A DNA stretch of 49,143 bases from an uncultured Clostridia bacterium (GCA_947594845.1 CANQEI010000009.1:1-49143), one strand, 5' to 3'; positions 8,131 through 16,892 are shown, counted from the stretch's first letter. Translations and numbers: made by a program. The notes: generated by a model from the sequence alone, not told the origin.

Positions 8131-9780
8131 ATGGAAAATGATTTAGATTTAAAATTATATAATGAATATTTAGCTGGAGCAAAAGATGCTTTTGAATTAT
8201 TATACAATAAGTATAAAGATAAAATTAAATATTTTATTTATAATATAGTGAAAGATTATCAAAAAGCGGAAGACATTACTCAAGAAACGTTTATTTATAT
8301 AATACAACATAAAATAAAAGATGGTTATACTTTTAAATATTATATATATTTGGTTGCTAAGAGTAGAGCGTGTAATTATATAAATGCGGAAAAAAGAAAA
8401 AGTGAAATAAATGAAGAATATTTTTTTAAAGATTTAGAAAATATACAACAAGATGTTGAGAATATAATCGAAAAAAATGAAAGAAGAAATGAAATATTAA
8501 GTGCAATTAGTTTATTAGATGATAGATATAAAAATGCATTGTATTTAGTGAAAATTGAAGAACTTACATATCAGGAAGCTGCACAAATACTTGGAGAGTC
8601 AATAACTAATATTAAAAATCTTATTCATAGAGGAAAAAAGGAACTACGCAAAATACTAATAAAGAAGGGGTTTGATGAAATGAATAAAACTTTAAAAGTG
8701 TTAATTTTAATATTATGCATTTCTGTAATCTTATCTGGAATTATATATGCTACAACAAAAATATATAATAATTATATAAGAAACAATACTAATTATAATA
8801 TAAATATAACCCCAGCATATCAAAGCACATTAGATGAAAATACTATTAATAATTTATGGATTGGTACTTTAGATTTGGCTTGGAAAGATTTAGAAGAAAA
8901 AATTGGATTAAATAAGATAAATCTAATTGGTGGAAATTCGCAGGTTGCTAATGATTTAAATGAAAGTACTTTTACAAAGGATATGTTAGATCAAAATGAC
9001 TATAAAGTAAATGTTGAAAGAACTTTTACAAATGGATATAAAATAGATGCTACACTTAATAAAGAATTAAATTTCATTGAAACATTTGATAATTTCAGCA
9101 ATGACTACACTCAATGGACTTTTGGAGATAGCAAAGAATATATAAAATATTTTGGAATAAATAATGCTAGTTTAGAAAAAATGAATAAAAATGTTGAAAT
9201 TCTATTTTATAATAAAATTAGTAATGAGAATTTATTTAGTAATGATATGGCAATAAAATTGAAAACAAAAGAAGGAGATGAAATAATACTTTATAGAACT
9301 GATGATAAAAAGTCTTTTGATGAGTATTATAAGGATATTCAGGAAAAAGCAAAGACATATACAGGTAAAAAAGAATTTTCAGAAGATGATGAACTTAGGA
9401 TTCCTTATATTAGAGTAAATGGTATGATAAGTTATAATGATTTATATGGTAAAGAAATAGAAAATTCAAATGGATTATATATTTATGATGTTATTCAAAA
9501 TGTTAATTTTTCATTAAATGAAAAAGGCTGCAATTTATCTAGTAAAGCAAGCATGATTACAGAATATATTGGAATAGGAGAAGATACAAAATTTTGCTAT
9601 TTTAACGATACATTTATATTATTTATGAAAGAAAAAGATTGCGAAAGACCATATTTTGCACTAAAAGTAGACAATAGTGATATATTAGAAAAAATAGACG
9701 AAACAGATGAACCCAAAATAACAGATTATACAATGATGCACGACAGTGATAGATATAATGTAGAAGAACGGAGAATATAA
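8131..9780 (+). CDS. ECF-like sigma factor fused to a membrane-anchored extracytoplasmic domain
   Basis: The first 180 or so residues are an ECF sigma factor. Region 2 is KDAFELLYNKYKDKIKYFIYNI with the AEDITQETF motif. Region 4 is LDDRYKNALYLVKIEELTYQEAAQILGESITNIKNLIHRGKKELR. After the basic end comes one membrane segment (VLILILCISVILSGIIYATT) and about 330 residues, presumably outside the cell, of unknown family. Normally sigma and membrane anti-sigma are separate genes; here one frame joins them. The ATG at 8131 is chosen over the upstream TTG at 8101 because it begins the canonical sigma N-terminus. An in-frame ATG at 8680 has its own AGAAGGGG. The 3' end looks frameshifted (see 9764-9955). 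Sigma identity is firm; the function of the rest is not known. Confidence 0.85.
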   Translation: MENDLDLKLYNEYLAGAKDAFELLYNKYKDKIKYFIYNIVKDYQKAEDITQETFIYIIQHKIKDGYTFKYYIYLVAKSRACNYINAEKRKSEINEEYFFKDLENIQQDVENIIEKNERRNEILSAISLLDDRYKNALYLVKIEELTYQEAAQILGESITNIKNLIHRGKKELRKILIKKGFDEMNKTLKVLILILCISVILSGIIYATTKIYNNYIRNNTNYNINITPAYQSTLDENTINNLWIGTLDLAWKDLEEKIGLNKINLIGGNSQVANDLNESTFTKDMLDQNDYKVNVERTFTNGYKIDATLNKELNFIETFDNFSNDYTQWTFGDSKEYIKYFGINNASLEKMNKNVEILFYNKISNENLFSNDMAIKLKTKEGDEIILYRTDDKKSFDEYYKDIQEKAKTYTGKKEFSEDDELRIPYIRVNGMISYNDLYGKEIENSNGLYIYDVIQNVNFSLNEKGCNLSSKASMITEYIGIGEDTKFCYFNDTFILFMKEKDCERPYFALKVDNSDILEKIDETDEPKITDYTMMHDSDRYNVEERRI

Positions 9781-9955
9781 ATTTTTTGAAGATGAAAATT
9801 ATGAGTATTATTATCCAAGTCATAAAACTAAAATTGTTCAAGTATGGTTTAAAAATGGGGATAATATGACAGTAGAGGAGGCTTTAAAACAAGGAAAAAT
9901 AACTATTGATTTGTTAGACAAATATGAAGTTGAATATATAAAAAAAGAAAAATGA
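9764..9955 (+). pseudogene. Out-of-frame continuation of the sigma-factor fusion gene
   Basis: After the in-frame stop at 9778-9780, the +1 frame is open from 9764 to the TGA at 9953-9955. It encodes protein-like sequence: GEYKFFEDENYEYYYPS, IVQVWFKNGDNMTVEEAL, and KQGKITIDLLDKYEVEY. It has no start codon or ribosome binding site of its own at the beginning, and its content fits a C-terminal tail of the preceding extracytoplasmic domain. The simplest reading is one extra base or two missing bases around 9760-9775, either a real mutation or a sequencing error. Programmed frameshifting is possible but no slippery site is seen. Confidence 0.6.
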
Positions 9956-10010
9956 TATTGATAATTTTTCTCTTTATGATAATATAAAAAGAGAAAAGGA
10001 GAATAGCATA

Positions 10011-10313
10011 ATGGATATAAAAGTTATAACTATTTGTGGAAGTATGAGATATTCAAAACAAATGATGAAAATAGCTGAAGAATTGGAACTAAAAAAAGGG
10101 TATGCAGTTATTCAATGTGTTTATAATATTGATGGTGAAAGATATGAAGGAGTAGATGCTACTATTTTAGATAAAATCCACAAAAAGAAAATTGATATAA
10201 GTGATGCAATTTATGTAGTTAATATTGATGGTTATATTGGAAGTAGTACAAAAAACGAAATAGAGTATGCAACTAAAAATGGAAAAGAAATAATATACCA
10301 TGAAAAAATATAG
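10011..10313 (+). CDS. Small DUF4406 / nucleoside 2-deoxyribosyltransferase-like protein
   Basis: A 100-residue Rossmann-like protein. The N-terminal VITICGSMRYSKQM and C-terminal DAIYVVNIDGYIGSSTKNEIEYA are the hallmark segments of the DUF4406 group, related to nucleoside 2-deoxyribosyltransferases. The glycine- and serine-rich GSSTKNEI segment would bind a nucleotide or ribose phosphate. The true substrate is unknown. The ATG at 10011 has AAAAGGAG ten bases upstream. The gene stands alone: the frameshifted remnant is upstream and a strong terminator follows. Confidence 0.8.
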   Translation: MDIKVITICGSMRYSKQMMKIAEELELKKGYAVIQCVYNIDGERYEGVDATILDKIHKKKIDISDAIYVVNIDGYIGSSTKNEIEYATKNGKEIIYHEKI

Positions 10314-10330
10314 TATTTATGATTAAAGTA

Positions 10331-10365
10331 GAACAAGAAACTATTTGATAGTTTCTTGTTCTTTT
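10331..10365 (+). terminator. Rho-independent terminator
   Basis: GAACAAGAAACTA (10331-10343) pairs perfectly with TAGTTTCTTGTTC (10349-10361) around a TTTGA loop, followed by TTTT. Confidence 0.92.
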
Positions 10366-10406
10366 AGTATAATGTAATAAATTTATTATATTATTTTGGA
10401 GCAGAA

Positions 10407-12344
10407 ATGAACATTTTAGTAACAATAAATTCTAAATATATTAAGCAATTAAATGTATTATTAAATTCCATACAAAATTCAAATAAAGGTGAAAAATTTG
10501 ACATATACATTTTAAACAGAGATTTAAAAGATAAACAAATTGTAGAAATTGAAAAAGGTTTGGACTTAGAAAAGTTCTCTATAAATAATATTAAAATTAA
10601 TGAAGCGGAAATTAGTAATTTACCAGTATATGAAAAAAGATATCCTTTAGAAATTTATTTTAGAATTTTTGCAGCAAGATATTTGCCAGAAGATATGGAT
10701 AGAATTTTATATTTAGATGCTGATACTTTGGTAATTAATAAATTAGATGAACTCTATTATATGGATTTTGAGGGAAATTATTTTATTGCAACAACCCATA
10801 TAAAGAAGATGTTACATAAATTGAATGAAATAAGATTGGGAATTGAAAAAAACGAACCATATATTAATACTGGTGTCCTTTTAATGAATTTAAAAGAATT
10901 AAGAAAGGCACAAGATAAAATTGAAGAAATAAATTTTATACAGAAAAATAGGAAGAAATTACTATTACCTGATCAAGATATTATTAGTAAAATATATGGA
11001 GAGAAAATAAAATTAGTAGATGATTTAAAATATAATTTAGGAGATAGAAATTTAAATTCATATAATTTAAATCATCCTAAATCTAAAATAGGAATGAAAT
11101 GGATTCGTAAAAATACAGTTATTATTCACTATTTTGGAAGAAGCAAACCATGGAATAATGGCTACATAGGTAAATTGGGATGTTTTTATTATAAACTTTC
11201 AGAAAAGTTAGATTTAAAAAGTAATGATAAAAAAGTTTTAGTCTTGTCTTGTGGAACTGGCGGCGGGCATAATGCTGCAGCCAAAGCTGTACAAGAAGAA
11301 TTAATGGCGAGAGAAATAAAAACTGATTTTAAAGAATATTTAGAAATCATTAATCCTAAATTAAAAGATGGAGTTAATAATTTATATATAAAGTCTACTA
11401 ACAAAAATGGAAAAGCTTTTAAAAGAGTATATCATTTAGGAAGAATTTATGAAAAGACAAAATTAAAATCGCCTGTATATTTTCTTAATAGCTTAAATAA
11501 GGAGAAGGTTTATCAATATATAAAAGATAATCACTATAATTTTATTGTAACAACGCACTTATTTGCGGCTCAGGCACTAACATCAATAAAAAAAGAGCAT
11601 CATATACATTTCTTACAAGTTGCAACAGACTATGTTAGTATACCTTTTTGGGAGGAAACTAATCCAGATTATTTTGTTATTCCAAGTAAAGAATTAGAAT
11701 CAGATTTTTTAGAAAAAGGAATAAAAAAACAAAAATTAATACCATTAGGAATACCAGTTAAAAAGCAATTTAGAGAAAAATATGATATACTAGAGGTCAA
11801 AAAACAATTACATCTTGATTTAAATAAAAAATATATTTTGATGCTAAATGGAAGTATGGGTTTCGGTAGTGTAAAAGAAATTGCGAGAAAATTGTTAGAG
11901 AATATAAAAGATTATAATTTTATTATTTCTTGTGGAAATAATGATAAATTGGTAAATGAACTTAATGATGAGTACAGAAATAATGAAAGAATATTAATAC
12001 TTCCATATACAAATGAATTGGGAAAATATATGATAAGTTCTGAAATGATACTTACGAAACCAGGTGGGTTAACAACTACTGAAATTGCAACAATGGGAAA
12101 ACCTTTAATTCATATGATGCCTATACCTGGTTGTGAGAATAATAATGCAGATTTTTTTGCTGAGAGACAAATGTCCTTAAAATGCAATAATATAGAACAG
12201 ATAATAGATAATGTAAAAAAATTAATAAAAGATGAAACGTTACAAAAACAGATTATTGCAAATCAGAAAAAATACATAGCAGGAGATGCTTGTGATAGAA
12301 TAGCAGATATTGTTGAAAGAGAATTGAATAGGGGTAGTAATTAA
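10407..12344 (+). CDS. Fusion glycosyltransferase: GT8 domain plus GT28/MGDG-synthase-like domain
   Basis: Two complete glycosyltransferases in one 645-residue chain. Residues 1-265 are GT8: the start MNILVTINSKYIKQLNVLLNS, the metal-binding DAD at 104-106 (YLDADTL), YINTGVLLMN, DQDIISKIYG, and the late His241 in HYFG. Residues 275-640 are the diacylglycerol glycosyltransferase (UgtP/MGD-like) fold: CGTGGGHNAAAKAV at 282-295, then the GT28 C-terminal half with LTKPGGLTTTEIATMGKP. UgtP relatives add sugars to diacylglycerol, so stepwise building of a glycolipid head group is plausible, though not proven. GGAG precedes the ATG. The stop overlaps the following acyltransferase start by one base, which supports a membrane-lipid role. 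Confidence 0.9.
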   Translation: MNILVTINSKYIKQLNVLLNSIQNSNKGEKFDIYILNRDLKDKQIVEIEKGLDLEKFSINNIKINEAEISNLPVYEKRYPLEIYFRIFAARYLPEDMDRILYLDADTLVINKLDELYYMDFEGNYFIATTHIKKMLHKLNEIRLGIEKNEPYINTGVLLMNLKELRKAQDKIEEINFIQKNRKKLLLPDQDIISKIYGEKIKLVDDLKYNLGDRNLNSYNLNHPKSKIGMKWIRKNTVIIHYFGRSKPWNNGYIGKLGCFYYKLSEKLDLKSNDKKVLVLSCGTGGGHNAAAKAVQEELMAREIKTDFKEYLEIINPKLKDGVNNLYIKSTNKNGKAFKRVYHLGRIYEKTKLKSPVYFLNSLNKEKVYQYIKDNHYNFIVTTHLFAAQALTSIKKEHHIHFLQVATDYVSIPFWEETNPDYFVIPSKELESDFLEKGIKKQKLIPLGIPVKKQFREKYDILEVKKQLHLDLNKKYILMLNGSMGFGSVKEIARKLLENIKDYNFIISCGNNDKLVNELNDEYRNNERILILPYTNELGKYMISSEMILTKPGGLTTTEIATMGKPLIHMMPIPGCENNNADFFAERQMSLKCNNIEQIIDNVKKLIKDETLQKQIIANQKKYIAGDACDRIADIVERELNRGSN

Positions 12345-13099
12345 TGGAAAAACAATTTGCAGAAGAATATGTAGAAGCAGAAATACCAAATGAAAATGAA
12401 GATATTATTCACATGTATGAGCCACTAGAACTAAAGATAGATGAAGAATATGAATATATTAAGCAAGGGAAAATATTTTCAATTTTTTCTAATTTATTAT
12501 ATTACGGTATAGCCTTTCCAATTTTAAGTGTATTAAATAAAATAGTATATGATTTAAAGATAGAGGGAAAAGAAAATATTAAAAACTTGAAAACAGGAGC
12601 AATTAGTGTTTCAAATCATGTTTTGATTTTAGATTGTAGCATGATAGGATTGTCATTTGGATTAAAAAAAATATATTTTACGACAAGGGAAGGGAGTTTT
12701 AAAATTCCTTTTGTAAGGAGGTTGATAAAGTTATTAAGAGCGATACCGATTCCTAGTACTATGAGTAATGAGGAATGCTTTGTAAAACAGTTGGATCAAG
12801 CTTTGCAAGAAGGTAAAATTATACACTTTTATCCAGAGAAGGCATTATGGCCTTATTATGAGAAAATAAGAAGATTTGAGAATGGTGCATTTAATTTTGC
12901 AATTAGAAATAGTGTTCCAATTATTCCAATAGTAATTAAATTTAGAAATCCAAAAGGAATTAGAAAATTATTCAAAAAGAAAAAAGACGTTACAATAAAA
13001 ATATTAGAACCAATAAAATATGAAAATCAATCAGATAGTAAAAAAAGTAGTATAGAAGAATTAAAAAAACAAGTGCATAACGTTATGGAAAATTGCTAA
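12344..13099 (+). CDS. 1-acylglycerol-3-phosphate acyltransferase-like protein (PlsC family)
   Basis: A PlsC-family acyltransferase of 251 residues. The catalytic HX4D motif is His92-Asp97 within SVSNHVLILDCSM, preceded by a hydrophobic stretch at about 45-65. The second family motif appears as FYPEKALWPYYEKIRRF, where many relatives have FPEGTR. The third is VPIIPIVIKFR. An acidic N-terminal extension of about 35 residues is unusual. One-base overlap with the fusion glycosyltransferase indicates translational coupling, so it probably acylates a glycolipid or lysophospholipid intermediate of the same pathway. The exact acceptor is unknown. Confidence 0.88.
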   Translation: MEKQFAEEYVEAEIPNENEDIIHMYEPLELKIDEEYEYIKQGKIFSIFSNLLYYGIAFPILSVLNKIVYDLKIEGKENIKNLKTGAISVSNHVLILDCSMIGLSFGLKKIYFTTREGSFKIPFVRRLIKLLRAIPIPSTMSNEECFVKQLDQALQEGKIIHFYPEKALWPYYEKIRRFENGAFNFAIRNSVPIIPIVIKFRNPKGIRKLFKKKKDVTIKILEPIKYENQSDSKKSSIEELKKQVHNVMENC

Positions 13100-13149
13100 A
13101 AGAGTTATTAATGGGCTTGTGAGATGTAGAAAGGATAGTATACGTATTT

Positions 13150-13941
13150 ATGAATAATTTTTATAAAACGATGAAAGCAAAATATAAGGAAACTAAAAAA
13201 AGTTCTATTGCTGTATATTTATTTTTAAGAGTTTTGGTTATAATTTGTGCGGTTTCAGAAGCAATTAAAGGAAACTATATGAATACTTTGCTTTGTATAG
13301 TTTCTTTAACCTTATTTACAATACCAACACTTATAAAAGAAAAATTTAAAATTGAACTTCCAAATGCTTTAGAGGCGATTGTATATTTGTTTATTTTTTC
13401 AGCAGAAATATTAGGAGAAATAAATAATTTTTATAAGGTTATTCCATATTGGGATACAATGTTACACACTTTGAATGGATTCTTATGTGCAGGCATAGGT
13501 TTTGCATTAATTGATTTATTAAATCAGAATAGTAAAAATATAAAATTAAGTCCAATGTATGTTGCTTTAGTTGCATTTTGCTTTTCTATGACTGTAGGAG
13601 TTTGCTGGGAATTTTTTGAATATAATGCTGATGTATTTTTAAAAACTGACATGCAAAAAGATAGAATAATTACTTCCATTTCTTCAGTTGAACTTAATGA
13701 AAATAAAGAAAACATACCTGTAGTAATAAATAATATAGCATCTACAGAGATAAAAACTGAAGATGGAAAGACAATAGTTGTAGAAGGTGGATATTTAGAC
13801 ATTGGAATAATTGATACAATGAAAGATTTATTTGTAAATCTAATTGGAGCGATTGTATTCTGTACTTTAGGTTATATATATATTAAAAATAGGGACAAAA
13901 ATAAATTTGTGAGTAACTTTATACCTAAGAAAATAGAATAA
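13150..13941 (+). CDS. DUF2238-like (YjdF-type) integral membrane protein
   Basis: A 263-residue protein with about six or seven membrane segments. The conserved patches DTMLHTLNGFLCAGIGF, VGVCWEFFEY and the late DTMKDLFVNLIGA match the DUF2238/YjdF-like family. In this copy, about 50 hydrophilic residues lie between WEFFEY and DTMKD. The histidine, glutamate and aspartate residues in membrane-adjacent positions are suggestive but no activity is known. It follows the acyltransferase after 50 bases with no terminator, so it may belong to the same transcript. The ribosome binding site is weak (AAAGGATAG). Confidence 0.72.
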   Translation: MNNFYKTMKAKYKETKKSSIAVYLFLRVLVIICAVSEAIKGNYMNTLLCIVSLTLFTIPTLIKEKFKIELPNALEAIVYLFIFSAEILGEINNFYKVIPYWDTMLHTLNGFLCAGIGFALIDLLNQNSKNIKLSPMYVALVAFCFSMTVGVCWEFFEYNADVFLKTDMQKDRIITSISSVELNENKENIPVVINNIASTEIKTEDGKTIVVEGGYLDIGIIDTMKDLFVNLIGAIVFCTLGYIYIKNRDKNKFVSNFIPKKIE

Positions 13942-13971
13942 TTAAAATAAAGAATAAGGAGAAAATGAGAA

Positions 13972-15114
13972 ATGAAGAAAAAAATAATAATTACTATTAT
14001 TATAATTTTAATAATTGCAGTTTTAGTGGGTGGATTTTTTGTTATAAAGAATTTCTTATCTAAAAAAGAAGAATCTGAGAAGACCACTGGCGTGGAATGG
14101 GGAGATATATATTATGAATTTGTTAAGAATGAAAATAACAATGAAGAAATTATAAACAAAAAATTAAAATTTATTCAATTAGAAGAAAATTCAAAACCAG
14201 CAATGTTGCTTAGCTATGAGAATGCTAAAAATAAAATTTTAAAAATATTAGTTATTGATTCAGAAAATAAAGTAAAAGAAAAATCCTTTGAAACAGAAAA
14301 GGACAATGAAATTGATGTAAAAATGTTATATAGTATTAAAGAAGAGAAATATAACTGGTATGAACATGAAAAGAAACTTGATGAAAGTGAAGTGTTTACA
14401 AGATTAGATTCAAAAGATATTGAAGAGGAAAAAGAAATTACAGAAGATAAAATATTTGAATTTACAAAAGAAGAAATGATAGAACAAGAAGGTGAAGAAG
14501 GAATTCCTTCAATTTCTAAGTTTGATGAAACATTTATTGAGACTGAAGAAATAACTGATAATCAAACAGAAGTTAAAGATATGAATGAAGATGAATTACT
14601 AGAAAAATTAAAAGAGGCAATAGAAAATTACAAAGATAATAGTGAATTGGTAGAAGAATTAAAAGATAAAACTGATGAAAAGCTAAAAGAATTAGAATCT
14701 AAAAAAGAAGAAATAGAAAAGGAAAAAGCCAAAATAGACGAAAAGAAGGCAGCACTAGAGCAATACTTAGGAAAAGACATAGATAAGGTAGCAAATGAAT
14801 TATCTTTAAAAAATGCTGGTGCTTCTGCTGCTACAGAATATAGTAATGATGAAGTAATAATATCTTCAGATTTTGGTAAAAATTCTATAAATTATATTCT
14901 TTTACAAAAAGGAGAAAAATACACATTATATGGCGTAAAAATAGGTATGAGCTTTTCAGAAGCTAATAAAGAGTTAGAAAAAAACGGATATATGGCAGAT
15001 CATTCAGGAAACAATAATTATTATTACATTGATAGTAAAGGAAGCAGTAATATTACTATTACATGTGATAGTAGTAATACTATAAAATCTATATCAGTAA
15101 CAAAATTTGAATAG
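13972..15114 (+). CDS. Membrane-anchored coiled-coil protein of unknown function
   Basis: Not recognised. A lysine-rich start is followed by one hydrophobic segment (residues 5-27, an uncleaved anchor) and a lysine/glutamate-rich region. Residues 200-270 are a long predicted coiled coil (LEKLKEAIENYKDNSELVEE through EKKAALEQYLG). The C-terminal 90 residues are a small, less charged domain with LYGVKIGMSFSEANKELEKNGY, which resembles short beta-alpha modules of secreted lipoproteins. AAGGAG lies ten bases before the ATG. It sits 30 bases after the DUF2238-like gene and 44 bases before the bile salt hydrolase start, so co-transcription with either is possible. Confidence 0.7.
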   Translation: MKKKIIITIIIILIIAVLVGGFFVIKNFLSKKEESEKTTGVEWGDIYYEFVKNENNNEEIINKKLKFIQLEENSKPAMLLSYENAKNKILKILVIDSENKVKEKSFETEKDNEIDVKMLYSIKEEKYNWYEHEKKLDESEVFTRLDSKDIEEEKEITEDKIFEFTKEEMIEQEGEEGIPSISKFDETFIETEEITDNQTEVKDMNEDELLEKLKEAIENYKDNSELVEELKDKTDEKLKELESKKEEIEKEKAKIDEKKAALEQYLGKDIDKVANELSLKNAGASAATEYSNDEVIISSDFGKNSINYILLQKGEKYTLYGVKIGMSFSEANKELEKNGYMADHSGNNNYYYIDSKGSSNITITCDSSNTIKSISVTKFE

Positions 15115-15158
15115 ATTAGATGTTTAATCAAAAAAATAATATAAAAAGGAGAAAAAAT

Positions 15159-16133
15159 ATGTGTACAGCTATAACCTATACTACGAAAAATCATTATTTT
15201 GGAAGAAATTTAGATTTGGAATATTCGTATAAAGAAACAGTAACGATAACACCTAGAAATTATGTTTTTAAATTTAGAAAAGTGAATGAAATTAGTAAAC
15301 ATTATGCAATAATTGGAATGGCATATGTAGCAGATGATTATCCACTTTACTATGATGCAACTAATGAAAAAGGGTTAAGTATGGCTGGATTAAATTTTCC
15401 TGATAACGCTGATTATAAAACAGAAATGGAAAATAAGGATAATATTGCACCTTTTGAGTTTATTCCTTGGATATTATCTCAATGTGCCAATATTAAAGAA
15501 GCTAAGAAATTATTAGAGAATATAAATATTGCACAAATTAATTTTAGCGATGAATTACCAGCATCACCTTTACATTGGATTATTTCAGATAACGAATCTT
15601 CAATAACTGTAGAAAGTGTTAAAGATGGTTTAAAGATATATGACAATCCGGTTGGTGTACTTACAAATAATCCAACATTTGATATTCATATGTTTAATTT
15701 AAATAATTATATGAGCTTATCAACAGAGCAGGCAGTGAATAATTTTTCAAAAAAACTTAATTTAAATGCATATAGCAGAGGAATGGGAGCAATAGGATTA
15801 CCAGGAGATTTATCATCTGCATCAAGATTTGTAAAAGCAACATTTACTAAAATGAATTCTATATCTGGTGATTCAGAATCTGAGAGTATTAGTCAATTTT
15901 TTCAAATATTAGGATCTGTAAATCAACAAAGAGGATGTGTTCATATGGGAGAAGGAAAATATGAAATAACAATTTACAGTTCTTGTTGCAATATGGATAA
16001 AGGTATATATTATTATACAACTTATGAAAATAGCCAAATTACAGCTGTTGATATGTATAAAGAGAATTTGGAAAGTGATAAAATTGTGAGTTATGATTTA
16101 ATAAAAGGGCAACAGATTTTTATGCAAAATTAG
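15159..16133 (+). CDS. bsh: Choloylglycine hydrolase (conjugated bile salt hydrolase)
   Basis: A 324-residue Ntn-hydrolase that cleaves the amide bond of taurine- or glycine-conjugated bile acids. The start at 15159 (AAAAAGGAG upstream) puts the nucleophile at Cys2 once Met1 is removed; the upstream in-frame ATG at 15120 would bury it. The expected active-site residues are present: Cys2, Arg16 and Asp19 in FGRNLDLEYS, Asn79 in AGLNFP, Asn170 in GVLTNNPTF, and Arg223 in LPGDLSSASRF. The overall sequence follows the Clostridium perfringens-type enzyme closely, including GIYYYTTYENSQI near the end. Penicillin V acylase activity is the alternative within the family. No signal peptide, so it is probably cytoplasmic. 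A bidirectional terminator separates it from tetR. Confidence 0.93.
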   Translation: MCTAITYTTKNHYFGRNLDLEYSYKETVTITPRNYVFKFRKVNEISKHYAIIGMAYVADDYPLYYDATNEKGLSMAGLNFPDNADYKTEMENKDNIAPFEFIPWILSQCANIKEAKKLLENINIAQINFSDELPASPLHWIISDNESSITVESVKDGLKIYDNPVGVLTNNPTFDIHMFNLNNYMSLSTEQAVNNFSKKLNLNAYSRGMGAIGLPGDLSSASRFVKATFTKMNSISGDSESESISQFFQILGSVNQQRGCVHMGEGKYEITIYSSCCNMDKGIYYYTTYENSQITAVDMYKENLESDKIVSYDLIKGQQIFMQN

Positions 16134-16145
16134 TAAATATTAAAG

Positions 16146-16189
16146 AAAAATGGTTTGAGATTAGTTGAACATTTTCTCAAACCATTTTT
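16146..16189. terminator. Bidirectional terminator between bsh and tetR
   Basis: AAAAATGGTTTGAGA (16146-16160) pairs perfectly with TCTCAAACCATTTTT (16175-16189). The 14-base loop contains the tetR stop codon, and the right arm encodes the last residues of TetR. T-runs on the + strand and matching A-runs on the left allow it to serve both convergent genes. Confidence 0.88.
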
Positions 16190-16712
16190 TTATGTTTAAT
16201 AATAATTCATCTAAAGAATAATTACTTTCATTTCTAAAATATTTAAAAAAACACATAGCTACTCCATCCATAAAAAATGAAACATTAAGATCTAAGTATT
16301 TATCATCATTGCTATTTTTAAGTGCAGAATATATCTTTTTATTAGCGATTTTTTTAAGCTTTTCCAAATATAAAAAAGACTCATCAGCGGATAATAATAA
16401 CTTATATGTTTCTTCATTATCTTTCAAACATTGAATAATGTTTTCAAAGTAATTTAAAATATCTTTTTTTGAATATAATTTTAAATCATCACTACAAAGT
16501 AATTCTACAGTTTGAAGCTGATAGTCGTGAGCAACATCGTATATATTATCGTAGTGTGTGTAAAATGTACTTCTTGTTATATCTGCCCTTTTTACTAATT
16601 CTGTGACAGTTACTTTATCTAATTGCTTTTTTTCATTTATTAATTCAGCAAAAGTTTTTTTTATAAGATTTCTAGTTTTTATAGATGAAGAATTTAGACA
16701 TTGTACTTTCAT
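16161..16712 (-). CDS. TetR/AcrR family transcriptional regulator
   Basis: A 183-residue TetR regulator. The N-terminal helix-turn-helix is LIKKTFAELINEKKQ, then VTVTELVKRADITRSTFYTHYDNIYDV. The remaining helices form the ligand-binding half, similar to the TetR_C_33 type seen in Clostridia. It is transcribed away from the MMPL gene at 16893, and a 180-base shared control region holds a palindrome; this is the classic layout for repression of a divergent exporter. AGGAG lies ten bases before the ATG. The gene's 3' end doubles as half of a terminator hairpin. Confidence 0.92.
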   Translation of the reverse strand: MKVQCLNSSSIKTRNLIKKTFAELINEKKQLDKVTVTELVKRADITRSTFYTHYDNIYDVAHDYQLQTVELLCSDDLKLYSKKDILNYFENIIQCLKDNEETYKLLLSADESFLYLEKLKKIANKKIYSALKNSNDDKYLDLNVSFFMDGVAMCFFKYFRNESNYSLDELLLNIKKWFEKMFN

Positions 16713-16792
16713 TTATTTAATACTCCTCACAAAAAATAAAAATATAAAGTATTATAGCATAGTAATATTATAAAATAAATACAATTTAACTT

Positions 16793-16859
16793 AAAATGTC
16801 AAAATTTAGACACTTTATACTAAATTATACTTTTTTTAATTAAATAATGGGAGTATAAT
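16793..16859 (+). promoter_or_regulatory. Control region of the divergent tetR / MMPL pair
   Basis: An imperfect palindrome lies at 16793-16816, where AAAATGTC faces GACACTTT across eight bases and TGTC/GACA are exact. A second pair, ATTATAC (16824-16830) and GTATAAT (16853-16859), overlaps the likely -10 TATAAT (16854-16859) of the MMPL gene. On the minus strand a TATAAT (16756-16751) could serve tetR. Either palindrome could be the TetR operator. Confidence 0.5.
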
Positions 16860-16892
16860 TTAAAACAGTCTGAAAAAAAGGAGATAAGGATT

